DNA of 64,000 nt, from the NCBI GenBank assembly GCA_016194905.1, contig JACQAP010000008.1:350104-414103 (forward strand), read 5' to 3'. A program made the position numbers and the translations under genes. The notes below the pieces were generated by a model. That model saw only the letters and a program-made list of their open reading frames with translations, did not search any database and was not told the origin of the DNA. This DNA is from Betaproteobacteria bacterium. GTDB lineage: Bacteria; Pseudomonadota; Gammaproteobacteria; Burkholderiales; JACQAP01. Shown piece after piece: positions 27,793 to 36,528 of the stretch. Each line of letters begins with the position of its first letter. Positions within the stretch are counted from its first letter, which is position 1.

Positions 27793-28740
27793 GTGGACCT
27801 GATACTCAGCATCGAAGCGTTCGTGCGCGTGGCGGAGACGCAGAGCTTTGCGAACGCGTCGCGCCAGATCGGCGTCGCCAAATCCGTCGTCACCACGCGC
27901 GTCAAGCAGCTGGAAGAGCATCTCGGTGTCGCGCTGTTCCATCGCTCCACGCGCGCGGTCAAGCTCTCGGAATCGGGCGAACTGTATTACCGCGACTGCA
28001 GCGACCTGATGCAGAAGGTGCAGGACCTGTCGCTGCGCTCGCAGGGCGAGCGCAGCGCACTCAAAGGCACGCTGCGCATCCACGTTTTGCCCGGATTCGC
28101 GCTGGGCCATTTCTCCAAGGCGCTCACTGATTTTCGCAGTGCCTATCCGACCATCGATTTCGAAGTGATGGTCAACGATCGCGTGGTCGATCCGGTCAAG
28201 GAAGGACTCGACCTGGTGCTGCAGATTTTCCCACCGGCGTCGAACTCGCTGATCGAGCGGCGCCTGTTTCCGGTCCGCGGTCTGTTCTGCGCCGCGCCGG
28301 ATTTTCTCAGAGGGGAATCGGAGATCGAAACGCCGCTGGACTTGCTGCGCCACGATTTCGCCTGCTACTCGTATTATCCGTGGGGCGACAAGTGGCCGCT
28401 CATCAAAGGCGCGGAACGCTTTCAGATCGCGCTGTCGCCCGTGCTGAAAACCAACAGCGTGCATCTGCTGCTCGACTTCGCGCGGGCCGGCGCCGGTGTC
28501 GCCTATCTGCCGACCATGGTTGCGGCGCCGGACCTGCTCGAGCGCCGCCTGATGCGCGTGCTGCCCGAATATTCCGCGCCGCCGCTGTGGTTGTCCGCCG
28601 TTTATCCCGCATCGCACCGTTCCACCGCGAAGGTCAAACTCTTCCTCGATTTCCTGCGCACGCGCTTTCCCAACGAACCCCAGTGGGATCAGGCATTGGG
28701 CCTGCCGCCGCTGGAACCGGGCCCCGGCGAAGACTTCTGA
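27793..28740 (+). CDS. LysR-family transcriptional regulator, probable regulator of the hydroquinone cluster
   Basis: 315 residues from GTG 27793. The N-terminal winged helix-turn-helix is typical (FVRVAETQSFANASRQIGVAKSVVTTRVKQLEEHLGVALFHRSTR region). The rest is a periplasmic-binding-like effector domain. LysR proteins often activate adjacent aromatic pathways with a ring compound or pathway intermediate as inducer. It lies 227 bases upstream of the dioxygenase genes on the same strand. The gap contains a GCCGCCG-TTTG-CGGCGGC hairpin at 28750-28767. Confidence 0.88.
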   Translation: MDLILSIEAFVRVAETQSFANASRQIGVAKSVVTTRVKQLEEHLGVALFHRSTRAVKLSESGELYYRDCSDLMQKVQDLSLRSQGERSALKGTLRIHVLPGFALGHFSKALTDFRSAYPTIDFEVMVNDRVVDPVKEGLDLVLQIFPPASNSLIERRLFPVRGLFCAAPDFLRGESEIETPLDLLRHDFACYSYYPWGDKWPLIKGAERFQIALSPVLKTNSVHLLLDFARAGAGVAYLPTMVAAPDLLERRLMRVLPEYSAPPLWLSAVYPASHRSTAKVKLFLDFLRTRFPNEPQWDQALGLPPLEPGPGEDF

Positions 28741-28967
28741 TCGTGCATGGCCGCCGTTTGCGGCGGCGCGACATTTCGCTTGTCCAAATCCGACCGGCGC
28801 GTTCGCAATTTCAGAACGCCGCGGCTATTCCCCGCGACTCTCTCCCGGGCTACCCTTCGTCGAACGTGCCGTGGCTTCAGCGACCCGGACGCATCACAAA
28901 GGAAAGACCGGCGGGCGTAAGCGCACGGTCCGCCCCAGAGCCGCAAACACTGCGAGGAGGAGATCCC

Positions 28968-29465
28968 ATGCAATATCAGACCCGTTTCGGTTCCCTGGAC
29001 AAGTTCGAGAAGGGAACCATCGAACTCATCAACGACAACGCCAAGCACTACGTCTTCTCGAACGTCTTCGACGTGGCGAACCGCTCGAAACCTTACGAGA
29101 AAGTCGTCGTCGGCAAGAATCTGCAATACGTAATCGAGGCCCTGCGCGCGGAGGGCGATTCCGCGTGGTTCGCGGCGTCGCACGATGAATTCGCGGTGGC
29201 GATGGAGGGCGAGATCGAAGTGCATTACATCAAGCTCGACGACGCGCAAAAGATTGCGCCGGCGAGCAAGGAGGGCAGCGTGCGCATCCAGGGCGCGCCG
29301 TCGGGAAAGAAAATGGGTGTGATCAAGCTCAAGCGCGGCCACCAGGCGTTGCTGCCTGCGGGCGCGGCCTATCAGTTCCGCGCAAAGAAGCGCGGCGTGC
29401 TGCTGCTGCAGACCATTCTTGGCGAGAACTCGGTCGAGAAGTGGGGCGAGATCTGCCACCAGTAA
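28968..29465 (+). CDS. hapC: Hydroquinone 1,2-dioxygenase small subunit
   Basis: 165 residues, matching the size of the small (about 19 kDa) subunit of two-subunit hydroquinone dioxygenase (HapC/PnpC). It starts MQYQTRFGSLDKFEKGTIEL behind GAGGAGGAG, and shows a cupin-like core (ASHDEFAVAMEGEIEVHYI, KRGHQALLPAGAAYQFRA). The complex opens hydroquinone to 4-hydroxymuconic semialdehyde using Fe(II) held by the large subunit. It lies 47 bases before hapD. Confidence 0.88.
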   Translation: MQYQTRFGSLDKFEKGTIELINDNAKHYVFSNVFDVANRSKPYEKVVVGKNLQYVIEALRAEGDSAWFAASHDEFAVAMEGEIEVHYIKLDDAQKIAPASKEGSVRIQGAPSGKKMGVIKLKRGHQALLPAGAAYQFRAKKRGVLLLQTILGENSVEKWGEICHQ

Positions 29466-29512
29466 TTCCCGGACTTAAGCATCCTTTCAGCATTCCGAAC
29501 AGGGGAAACGTC

Positions 29513-30499
29513 ATGGACACAGTACAAAACGTGATTGCCACCGGGCCGGACCGCGTGACCGGTTACCGTTCCTTCCATCTGGGCTCGTTCGCGTTCAGCC
29601 GCGATGCCTATTTCGTCACCATCAAGTGGCCCGCCAAGGGCGAGACGCGCTCGCACCAGTTGCCTGCCGATGCGTTTCTGCGCGCGCTGATGCGCGACAT
29701 CGCCTGGGGATTTTTCTACGGCTGGGTGAATTTCGACGAGGTGCTCGGCACCCGCAACCTCTACGGCAAGGTCGACCTGTACGCGGGCGCCTACAACGAC
29801 TCGCTGAAGAAGGCGGGTGTCGACTATACCGAGCAATTCGCCACGCCGGTGATCACGGCGACATTCAAGGCGATCCTGGCCGACTGGGTCAACGAGGGAT
29901 TCGATCCGTTCGCCGCACCCGAAGAAACCGGCAGTGCGTTCGGCTTCAAGCACGGCGACAACATCGCCGCGATCGAACGCTTCCGCGTCGCGACCAAGCG
30001 CATGCCCGGACTGGACGGCGATTCGCCGCTGCGCGACGATCTGCCGGTCAATCGCCAGTTCCAGGATGTGGCGCAGGACGAGCCGGAAATCCTCGCCGAG
30101 CCTGGTTTCGAGAAGGAGTTGCGTGGCTTCAACCTCTTCAAGTATCTGTCCCGTTCGGACGTCACCTGGAATCCGTCGGTGACATCCGTGTGCAAAGCCA
30201 GCCTGTTCTGCCCGACCACCGAGGAATACATCCTGCCGATCTTCCACGGCAACGACCGGGTCGAGTGGTTCGTCCAGTTGTCCGACACGATCGTCTGGGA
30301 AGTCGCGGACAAGAATACCGGTGCGCCGCGCGCACGCGTGACCATGAATGCCGGCGACGTGGCCGCCATGCCTGCTGATATTCGCCATAAAGGTTTTTCC
30401 ACCAAGCGCTCGATGCTGCTGGTGTGGGAGAACGTCACGCCGGATTTGCCGAAGCGCTACGACCGTGGAGAACTCAAACCGTATCCGGTCGAGTTCTGA
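29513..30499 (+). CDS. hapD: Hydroquinone 1,2-dioxygenase large subunit
   Basis: 328 residues, matching the large (about 38 kDa) subunit HapD/PnpD. The iron ligands can be placed: H245, N247 and E251 in FHGNDRVEW, and H292 in DIRHKG. This spacing (H, +2 N, +6 E, +47 H) is that recalled for PnpCD (His256, Asn258, Glu262, His303). The enzyme cleaves hydroquinone next to a hydroxyl group to give 4-hydroxymuconic semialdehyde. A GGGGCTAGGGG repeat element separates it from the dehydrogenase gene that would take the next step. Confidence 0.9.
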   Translation: MDTVQNVIATGPDRVTGYRSFHLGSFAFSRDAYFVTIKWPAKGETRSHQLPADAFLRALMRDIAWGFFYGWVNFDEVLGTRNLYGKVDLYAGAYNDSLKKAGVDYTEQFATPVITATFKAILADWVNEGFDPFAAPEETGSAFGFKHGDNIAAIERFRVATKRMPGLDGDSPLRDDLPVNRQFQDVAQDEPEILAEPGFEKELRGFNLFKYLSRSDVTWNPSVTSVCKASLFCPTTEEYILPIFHGNDRVEWFVQLSDTIVWEVADKNTGAPRARVTMNAGDVAAMPADIRHKGFSTKRSMLLVWENVTPDLPKRYDRGELKPYPVEF

Positions 30500-30502
30500 G
30501 AA

Positions 30503-30624
30503 ACAGGGGCTAGGGGAGAAGCAGGGGCTAGGGGCTAGGGTCTAGGGGTTAGGGTTGAAGCGCTACGCACTATCAGGCTCTACACCCTAGCCCCTAGTCC
30601 CTAGTCCCTCACCCCTAGCCCCTG
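30503..30624. repeat. Long inverted repeat of the GGGGCTAGGGG type (R7)
   Basis: The left arm (30503-30557) is built of AGGGGCTAGGGGAGAAGC and GGGGCTAGGGTCTAGGGG. The right arm (30582-30624) reads CACCCTAGCCCCTAGTCCCT, then CCCCTAGCCCCTG. It starts four bases after the hapD stop and ends ten bases before the next ATG. The unit is the same as in R4, 25 kb away. Confidence 0.87.
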
Positions 30625-30634
30625 TCGCAGAAGA

Positions 30635-32107
30635 ATGACAATGATTCAAGACAAGCTGTTCATCGACGGGGAGTTCGTCGACAGCGAAGAGCGCTCGCGC
30701 ATCGCTGTCCTCAATCCGCACGACAACTCGCTGATCACCGAGGTTGCCGAGGCGAAGAAGGCCGACGTCGATCGTGCCGTCGATGCGGCGCGTCGAGCTT
30801 TCCCGGCATGGGCGAAACTGGGGGCGGCGGACCGCGGCCTGCTGCTGCTGAAGCTGGCCGATGCCATCGAAGCGAACGCCGATGAACTGGCGAAGCTGGA
30901 GTCCATCGACACCGGCCATCCTCTGCGCGATACCCGTGGGCTGGATGTTGTCAGAACGGCCGTGACCTTCCGCTACTTCGGCGGCATGGCGGACAAGTTC
31001 CAGGGCAGCGTGGTGCCGGTGGAGCAGGGGTTTCTGAATTACGTGTTGCGTGAACCGGTCGGGGTGGTCGGCCAGATCGTGCCGTGGAATTTCCCGCTGA
31101 TGTTCACCAGTTGGAAGATGGGCCCGGCGCTGGCCGCGGGCAACACGGTGGTGATGAAGCCCGCGGAACTGACGCCGCTCTCCACGCTGAAGATTGCGGA
31201 GCTCGCGCGCCAGGTCGGATTTCCGAAAGGCGTGATCAACATTCTGCCCGGCTACGGCAACATTGCCGGGCAGTATCTCGCCGAGCACCCGGGTGTCGAC
31301 AAGATCGCGTTCACCGGCTCGACCGCGGTCGGACGCAAGATCGTGCAGGCGTCCAGCGGCAATCTGAAGCGCGTGCAACTCGAACTCGGCGGCAAAGGCG
31401 CCAACATCGTGTTCGACGATGCCTTCCTGCCGGCGGCGATCAACGGCTCGGCCTTTGCCATCTTCCACAACCAGGGGCAGGCGTGCATCGCCGGTTCGCG
31501 GCTGATCCTGCATGAAAAGATCGCCGAGCCGTTCCTCGAAGGCTTCCTCAAGCTGGCGCGCTCGATCCGGATCGGCAACCCGCTCGACACGGAAACCGAG
31601 ATGGGGCCGCTCACCTCGCAGTTGCACCGCGACCGCGTGCTTTCCTACGTGAATGTCGCCAAGGAGCAGGGCGGCGAAATCCTGCTCGGCGGCAAGCCGC
31701 CGGAGCGCGACGATCTTGCCAAAGGCTGCTACGTCGAACCGACGGTGGTGCGGGCGAAGCCGACCGATCGCGTGTCGCAGGAAGAAGTGTTCGGCCCGTT
31801 CGTGACCGTGACCACGTTCCGGGACGACGACGAAGTGCTGGCCATTGCCAACGGCACCGACTACGGATTGGGCGGCGGACTGTGGACCACCAATCTGCAG
31901 CGTGCGCACCGCATCGCGGGCGCGATGCGCAGCGGCATGATCTGGATCAACTGCTACAAGCGGGTAAATCCCGGTTCGCCGTTCGGCGGGTTCGGCAGGT
32001 CCGGCTACGGACGCGAAATGGGCTTCGAGGCGATGTACGACTACACCGAGGCCAAGTCGGTGTGGGTCAACGTGGACGCGAAGATTCCCCCTTGGTACTC
32101 CCGTTAG
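30635..32107 (+). CDS. Aldehyde dehydrogenase, probable 4-hydroxymuconic semialdehyde dehydrogenase
   Basis: 490 residues, full-length NAD(P)+-dependent ALDH. The cofactor region is VGQIVPWNFPLMFTSWKMGP, the general base lies in LELGGKGANIV, and the catalytic cysteine in NQGQACIAGSRL. EVFGPF and SPFGGFGRSGYGREMG are typical of this family. Its place between hydroquinone dioxygenase and maleylacetate reductase implies oxidation of 4-hydroxymuconic semialdehyde to maleylacetate. The assignment within the ALDH superfamily rests on this context. Confidence 0.88.
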   Translation: MTMIQDKLFIDGEFVDSEERSRIAVLNPHDNSLITEVAEAKKADVDRAVDAARRAFPAWAKLGAADRGLLLLKLADAIEANADELAKLESIDTGHPLRDTRGLDVVRTAVTFRYFGGMADKFQGSVVPVEQGFLNYVLREPVGVVGQIVPWNFPLMFTSWKMGPALAAGNTVVMKPAELTPLSTLKIAELARQVGFPKGVINILPGYGNIAGQYLAEHPGVDKIAFTGSTAVGRKIVQASSGNLKRVQLELGGKGANIVFDDAFLPAAINGSAFAIFHNQGQACIAGSRLILHEKIAEPFLEGFLKLARSIRIGNPLDTETEMGPLTSQLHRDRVLSYVNVAKEQGGEILLGGKPPERDDLAKGCYVEPTVVRAKPTDRVSQEEVFGPFVTVTTFRDDDEVLAIANGTDYGLGGGLWTTNLQRAHRIAGAMRSGMIWINCYKRVNPGSPFGGFGRSGYGREMGFEAMYDYTEAKSVWVNVDAKIPPWYSR

Positions 32108-32113
32108 GTCTTG

Positions 32114-32285
32114 AATCACGGAGGACACGGAGAGCACGGAGAAGGGCGGAAAATTCGGTGGAGAAAGTATCTGTTTGTGGACTATGCGCAAGGAAAATGA
32201 CCGATCGATGAATACAGGCAGCCATTCAGTGATCTTGCGGAGCCTCGGCTTCTCTCCGTGGTCTCCGTGTCCTCCGTGGTTCAGG
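32114..32285. repeat. Long inverted repeat, ACGGAG/CTCCGT type (R8)
   Basis: The left arm (32114-32146) reads AATCACGGAGGACACGGAGA plus GCACGGAGAAGGG. The right arm (32250-32285) reads TCTCTCCGTGGTCTCCGTGT plus CCTCCGTGGTTCAG. It fills the gap between the ALDH and maleylacetate reductase genes. Confidence 0.85.
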
Positions 32286-32304
32286 ATTTAACCGGATTCA
32301 GAGC

Positions 32305-33363
32305 GTGAGAACTTTCGTCTACAGCAGTCAGCCGTCGCGTGTGGTGTTCCGTATGGGCGCACTGGATGATGTCGTCGCGGAGATCGAGCGCCTCGGCGCA
32401 CACCGCGCGCTGGTGTTATCCACGCCGGAGCAGCGCGCGTCCGCCGAGGGCGTGTCGAAGCGTCTCGGCGCCCGTTCGGCGGGTGTGTACGACAAGGCCG
32501 TGATGCACGTGCCGATCGAAACGGCTGAAGCGGCGCGCGAGGTGGCGAAGTCATTGAACGCCGATTGCTGCGTGGCGATCGGCGGCGGATCCACCATCGG
32601 GCTGGGCAAGGCAATCGCGCTGACTTCGGATCTGCCCATCCTGGCGATCCCGACCACGTTCGCCGGTTCGGAGATGACGCCGATCTACGGCATCACCGCG
32701 CAGGGCCAGAAGAAAACCGGCCGTGACCCGCGGGTGCTGCCGAAGACCGTGATCTACGATCCGCTGCTGACCATGACGCTGCCGGCGAAAATCGCCGGCC
32801 CGAGCGGCTTGAACGCGATCGCGCATTGCGTGGAAGCGCTGTACGCGCAGGACGCGAATCCGATCACATCGCTGATGGCGGAAGAGGGCATCCGCACCCT
32901 GGCGTCCAGCCTGCCGGTCGTGGTATCGCAGCCGGACAATCTCGATGCGCGCGCCGACGCGTTATACGGCGCCTGGCTCGCGGGCGCCTGCCTCGGCAAC
33001 GTCGGCATGGCGATCCATCACAAGCTCTGCCACACCGTCGGTGGCACGTACAACCTGCCGCACGCCGAGACGCACACCATCATCCTGCCGCATGCCGTGC
33101 GCTACAACCGCGACGCCGCGCCGGCGGCGATGGCGCGCATCTCGCGCGCGCTCGACGGTGTCGAGCCCGCAGCCGGACTCTACGACCTGGCGCAGAAAAT
33201 CGGCGCACCGCTCGCGCTCAGAGATGTCGGCATGAAAGCCGAGTCGCTCGACGAAGCGGCGCGGCTCGCGACGCAGAATCCCTATTACAACCCGCGTCCG
33301 ATCGAATACGCGGCTATCCGGCAGCTTTTGCAGAATGCCTGGGAGGGAAACCGGCCCGGGTAG
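32305..33363 (+). CDS. Maleylacetate reductase
   Basis: 352 residues of the iron-type alcohol dehydrogenase superfamily, with the shorter length and motifs of maleylacetate reductases: CCVAIGGGSTIGLGKAIAL (NAD(P)H site), IPTTFAGSEMTPIYGIT, GPSGLNAIAHCVEALYA, and AIHHKLCHTVGGTYNLPHAE with the conserved histidines. It reduces maleylacetate to 3-oxoadipate, the joint product of the hydroquinone and hydroxyquinol branches. No GTG or ATG nearer the repeat competes with 32305 as start. Confidence 0.93.
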   Translation: MRTFVYSSQPSRVVFRMGALDDVVAEIERLGAHRALVLSTPEQRASAEGVSKRLGARSAGVYDKAVMHVPIETAEAAREVAKSLNADCCVAIGGGSTIGLGKAIALTSDLPILAIPTTFAGSEMTPIYGITAQGQKKTGRDPRVLPKTVIYDPLLTMTLPAKIAGPSGLNAIAHCVEALYAQDANPITSLMAEEGIRTLASSLPVVVSQPDNLDARADALYGAWLAGACLGNVGMAIHHKLCHTVGGTYNLPHAETHTIILPHAVRYNRDAAPAAMARISRALDGVEPAAGLYDLAQKIGAPLALRDVGMKAESLDEAARLATQNPYYNPRPIEYAAIRQLLQNAWEGNRPG

Positions 33364-33418
33364 CGTCCGCTTCACACCGCAGCAGCTCCATCACCATATA
33401 AACAGAGGAGGAGAAGTC

Positions 33419-34702
33419 ATGCAGAGCAATCGATTCCAGCGCCGTCGTGCGCTGATCCAGGCCGGCGGCGCCATCGCCGGCACCGCGGCGTTAGGCGTCC
33501 CGTCGCTTGTATTCGCGCAGGAGAAGACTGTCAAGATCGGTTTCGTTTCGCCGCAGACCGGTCCGCTCGCGCCGTTCGGCGAAGCCGATGCGTTCATCAT
33601 CGGGCAAATGGTCAAGCTGTTCGCCGGAGGCATCGACCTCGGCGGCAGGAAGGTCGCGGTCTCCATCGTGCAGAAGGACAGTCAGTCCAGCCCCAACCGC
33701 GCCGGCGAAGTCGCGAACGACCTCATCCTCAAGGAGAAGATCGACCTCATGCTGGTGTCGTCGACACCGGAAACCACCAACCCCGTGTCAGATGCCTGCG
33801 AACTGAACGAGATTCCCTGCATCTCCACGGTGGCGCCATGGCAGCCCTGGTTTTTCGGCCGCAAGGGCGACCCGGCGAAGGGCTTCGATTGGACTTATCA
33901 CATGTTCTGGGGACTCGAGGACGTGATCGGCAATTTCCTCGCCGGCTGGAAATCGGTGCAGACCAACAAGAAGGTGGGCGGCTTGTTCCCGAACGATGGT
34001 GACGGCAATGCCTGGGGCGACAAGGAACGCGGCTTCCCCGGACCGCTGGCGAAGGAAGGCTTCACGCTGCTCGATCCGGGCCGCTTCCAGAACATGAACA
34101 ACGATTTCTCAGCGCAGATCGCGGCGTTCAAGAAAGACAACATCGAGATCGTCACCGGCGTCGTGATTCCTCCTGATGCCAAGACCTTCCTGACGCAGGC
34201 AAAGCAGCAGGGCTTCAAGCCGAAGGTCGTTACGCTGGGCAAGGCGCTGCTGTTCCCCGGCGCGATCGAGGCGCTCGGCGATCTCGGCGACGGCCTGTCG
34301 TCCGAAGTCTGGTGGTCGCCTTCGCATCCGTTCACGTCATCGCTGACCAAGCAGAGCGCGAAGCAGCTTGCCGAATCCTACGAGACTGCGACCAAGCGGC
34401 AGTGGACGCAGCCGATCGGCTTCGCCCACGCGTTGTTCGAAGTGGCGGTCGATGCGTTGAAGCGCACCAAAGATCTCGGCAGTCACGCGTCGATTCGCGA
34501 TGCGGTCGCCGCGACGAACCTGAAGACCGTAGTCGGCGACGTGAAGTGGGGCGGCGGCGGACCGTTCAAGAACGTGAGCAAGACGCCGCTGGTGCTTGGC
34601 CAATGGGTCAAGGGCACAAAACACAAGTACGAACTGGTGATCGTCAACAACTCGCAGACGCCCAATATTCCGACCGGCGGTAAACTCAAACTGATTGCCT
34701 GA
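33419..34702 (+). CDS. HAAT-type ABC transporter substrate-binding protein, cluster 1
   Basis: 427 residues from ATG 33419, behind AGAGGAGGAGAAG. The N-terminus has a Tat-like signal (QRRRALIQAGGAIAGTAAL, cleavage after VFA). The mature part begins KTVKIGFVSPQTGPLAPFGE, the type I periplasmic-binding fold of LivK/amide-type proteins. Its position behind maleylacetate reductase suggests an aromatic or alicyclic acid as ligand rather than an amino acid. The 56 bases upstream hold no repeat. Confidence 0.9.
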   Translation: MQSNRFQRRRALIQAGGAIAGTAALGVPSLVFAQEKTVKIGFVSPQTGPLAPFGEADAFIIGQMVKLFAGGIDLGGRKVAVSIVQKDSQSSPNRAGEVANDLILKEKIDLMLVSSTPETTNPVSDACELNEIPCISTVAPWQPWFFGRKGDPAKGFDWTYHMFWGLEDVIGNFLAGWKSVQTNKKVGGLFPNDGDGNAWGDKERGFPGPLAKEGFTLLDPGRFQNMNNDFSAQIAAFKKDNIEIVTGVVIPPDAKTFLTQAKQQGFKPKVVTLGKALLFPGAIEALGDLGDGLSSEVWWSPSHPFTSSLTKQSAKQLAESYETATKRQWTQPIGFAHALFEVAVDALKRTKDLGSHASIRDAVAATNLKTVVGDVKWGGGGPFKNVSKTPLVLGQWVKGTKHKYELVIVNNSQTPNIPTGGKLKLIA

Positions 34703-34731
34703 GCCTGATTTTTTTCTCCGGAGCGAAATGG

Positions 34732-35454
34732 ATGCCGGCGATTCTCGCGCTCGAGAACGTCAGTAAGAGCTTTGGCGCGCTCAAGGTGACCGACGGCATC
34801 ACGCTGTCGGTCACCGAAGGCGAGACGCTGGGCATTCTCGGCCCCAACGGGGCGGGCAAGACGACGCTGTTCAACCTGATCAGCGGCGATTTCCATGCCG
34901 ATTCCGGCCGCGTGCTTTTCGGCGGGGAGGACGTGACCTTTCAACCGCCGCATCACCGCTGCCGCTCCGGCATCGGCCGTTCCTATCAGATTCCGCAGCC
35001 TTTCGGCGCGATGACCGTGTTCGAGAACCTTGTCGCCGCGGCTTCGTTCGGCACGGGAACCTCGGAGAAGGCAACCTACGCGCACGCGGTGGAGATCCTG
35101 CGTGAAACCAGATTGCTGGCGAAAGCAAACCGGCTCGCCGGCAACCTGAACTTGCTCGATCGCAAACGTCTCGAACTCGCGCGCGCGCTGGCGACGCAAC
35201 CGAAAGTGCTGCTGCTCGACGAAATCGCCGGCGGACTGACCGAGCACGAAGCAGTCGAACTGGTCGAGGAAATCCGCCGCATCAAGACGCAGGGCGTGAC
35301 CATGATCTGGATCGAGCATGTGGTGCACGCGCTGCTCGCCGTTGCGGATCGGTTGTTCGTCATCAACTTCGGTCAGAAGCTCGCCGAAGGCGAGCCGTCC
35401 ACGGTGATGAACGATCCCGAGGTCCGGCGTGTTTACATGGGCCTGGAAGTTTAG
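34732..35454 (+). CDS. HAAT-type ABC transporter ATP-binding protein (LivG-like), cluster 1
   Basis: 240 residues. Walker A GPNGAGKTTLFNLISG is near residue 37. RCRSGIGRSYQIPQPFGAMTVFENL is typical of LivG. The signature motif is degenerate: LLDRKRLELARAL replaces the usual LSYGQQR, and LLLDEIAGGLTEHEA is Walker B. The odd signature is also seen in some LivG-like subunits, so it need not mean loss of function. It pairs with the LivF-like protein downstream, beyond a repeat element. Confidence 0.9.
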   Translation: MPAILALENVSKSFGALKVTDGITLSVTEGETLGILGPNGAGKTTLFNLISGDFHADSGRVLFGGEDVTFQPPHHRCRSGIGRSYQIPQPFGAMTVFENLVAAASFGTGTSEKATYAHAVEILRETRLLAKANRLAGNLNLLDRKRLELARALATQPKVLLLDEIAGGLTEHEAVELVEEIRRIKTQGVTMIWIEHVVHALLAVADRLFVINFGQKLAEGEPSTVMNDPEVRRVYMGLEV

Positions 35455-35469
35455 AGCAAGGTCAAGATC

Positions 35470-35647
35470 TTCAACGCAGAGGCGCAGAGAAGAACAAGAG
35501 GACGCAGAGGAAAAGAATTATGAATGGATCTTGGACGGGTAGAATTTTCTTTGAGTGCAATGGCGCTTATCTACATGCGCCGCCCGACCTTGCCGCGGGT
35601 TCTCTCCCGCTATTGTTTTCCTCTGCGCCCTCTGCGATCTCCGCGCC
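35470..35647. repeat. Long inverted repeat, GCGCAGAG type (R9)
   Basis: The left arm (35470-35517) reads TTCAACGCAGAGGCGCAGAG then GAGGACGCAGAGGAAAAG. The right arm (35614-35647) reads GTTTTCCTCTGCGCCCTCTG then CGATCTCCGCGCC. About 95 bases lie between. It separates the two ATPase genes of the importer. Confidence 0.83.
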
Positions 35648-35710
35648 TAAAAGGGTACTCCGACGTGCTACGCACGTAGGGTATCTGTGTTGGGTGTTGA
35701 CCTAGACACC

Positions 35711-36409
35711 ATGGCATTGCTGGCGACAAATAAACTCGAGTCTTTCTACGGCGACTTCCAGGCGCTGTTCGGCATCGATTTCGAAATTCAGCGCGGCGAA
35801 ATCGTCGCGATGATCGGCTCCAACGGCGCGGGCAAGTCGACCTTCCTGAAAACCGTTTGCGGTTTGCTCAGGGCGGGTGCGGATGCAATCGTATTCGACG
35901 GCCAGCCGATCGGCGGCGTCGCGCCCGGCAAGATCGTGCAGCGTGGAATTGCCATGGTGCCCGAAGGCCGCCGCTTGTTTCCCAGCCTGTCGGTCGAGGA
36001 AAACCTGCTGATGGGTGCGTACGCAAAGCGCACCGGTCCGTGGACTCTCGATGCGGTCTACGCGCTGTTTCCAATTCTGAACGAAAGACGACACAGTCCC
36101 GCAACGGCGCTGTCGGGCGGGCAGCAACAGATGGCGGCGATCGGCCGCGCGCTGATGAGCAATCCGAAGCTGCTGATCTGCGATGAACTCTCCCTTGGGC
36201 TCGCGCCGATCGTGGTGAAGGAGATCTACGATGCGCTGCCCCGTGTCTGCTCGGACGGCATGACCGCGATCATCGTCGAGCAGGACGTCGGCCTGGCGCA
36301 GAAGGTGTCGAGCCGGCTGTATTGCTTGCAGGAGGGGAGGGTGACGCTCAGCGGTATCAGCAGGGAGCTGACGAGGGAGCAGATTTCGCACGCCTATTTT
36401 GGCGTGTAG
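35711..36409 (+). CDS. HAAT-type ABC transporter ATP-binding protein (LivF-like), cluster 1
   Basis: 232 residues from ATG 35711. An in-frame TTG at 35687 adds eight residues of poor fit. Walker A is GSNGAGKSTFLKTVCG, LivF hallmarks are RGIAMVPEGRRLFPSLSVEENL, the signature is LSGGQQQMAAIGRAL, Walker B is LLICDELSLGLAP, and the H-loop region is IIVEQDV. It is the second ATPase of the importer. Confidence 0.92.
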   Translation: MALLATNKLESFYGDFQALFGIDFEIQRGEIVAMIGSNGAGKSTFLKTVCGLLRAGADAIVFDGQPIGGVAPGKIVQRGIAMVPEGRRLFPSLSVEENLLMGAYAKRTGPWTLDAVYALFPILNERRHSPATALSGGQQQMAAIGRALMSNPKLLICDELSLGLAPIVVKEIYDALPRVCSDGMTAIIVEQDVGLAQKVSSRLYCLQEGRVTLSGISRELTREQISHAYFGV

Positions 36410-36460
36410 ACGAAGGGCAGAGTGCTGAGGACTGAGTAAGAGCGAATGTACAACCGCCAA

Positions 36461-36520
36461 TCACCAATCACCAGTTACCAATCACGTCGTCACGTCGTCA
36501 CGACCATCACGCCGTCACGG
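36461..36520. repeat. Short direct-repeat tract (CACCAAT and CGTCA words)
   Basis: Bases 36461-36490 reiterate CCAATCACCAATCACCAG and TTACCAATCAC. Bases 36484-36520 reiterate ACGTCGTCACGTCGTCACG and CGCCGTCACGG. There is no inverted partner. It lies just before the permease ATG. Confidence 0.6.
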
Positions 36521-36528
36521 CTCTTCCA

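Noticed and set aside
34732..35454. The cluster 1 LivG-like ATPase as a pseudogene because its signature motif is degenerate
   Set aside because: Full length with intact Walker A and B. Variant signatures occur in this family.
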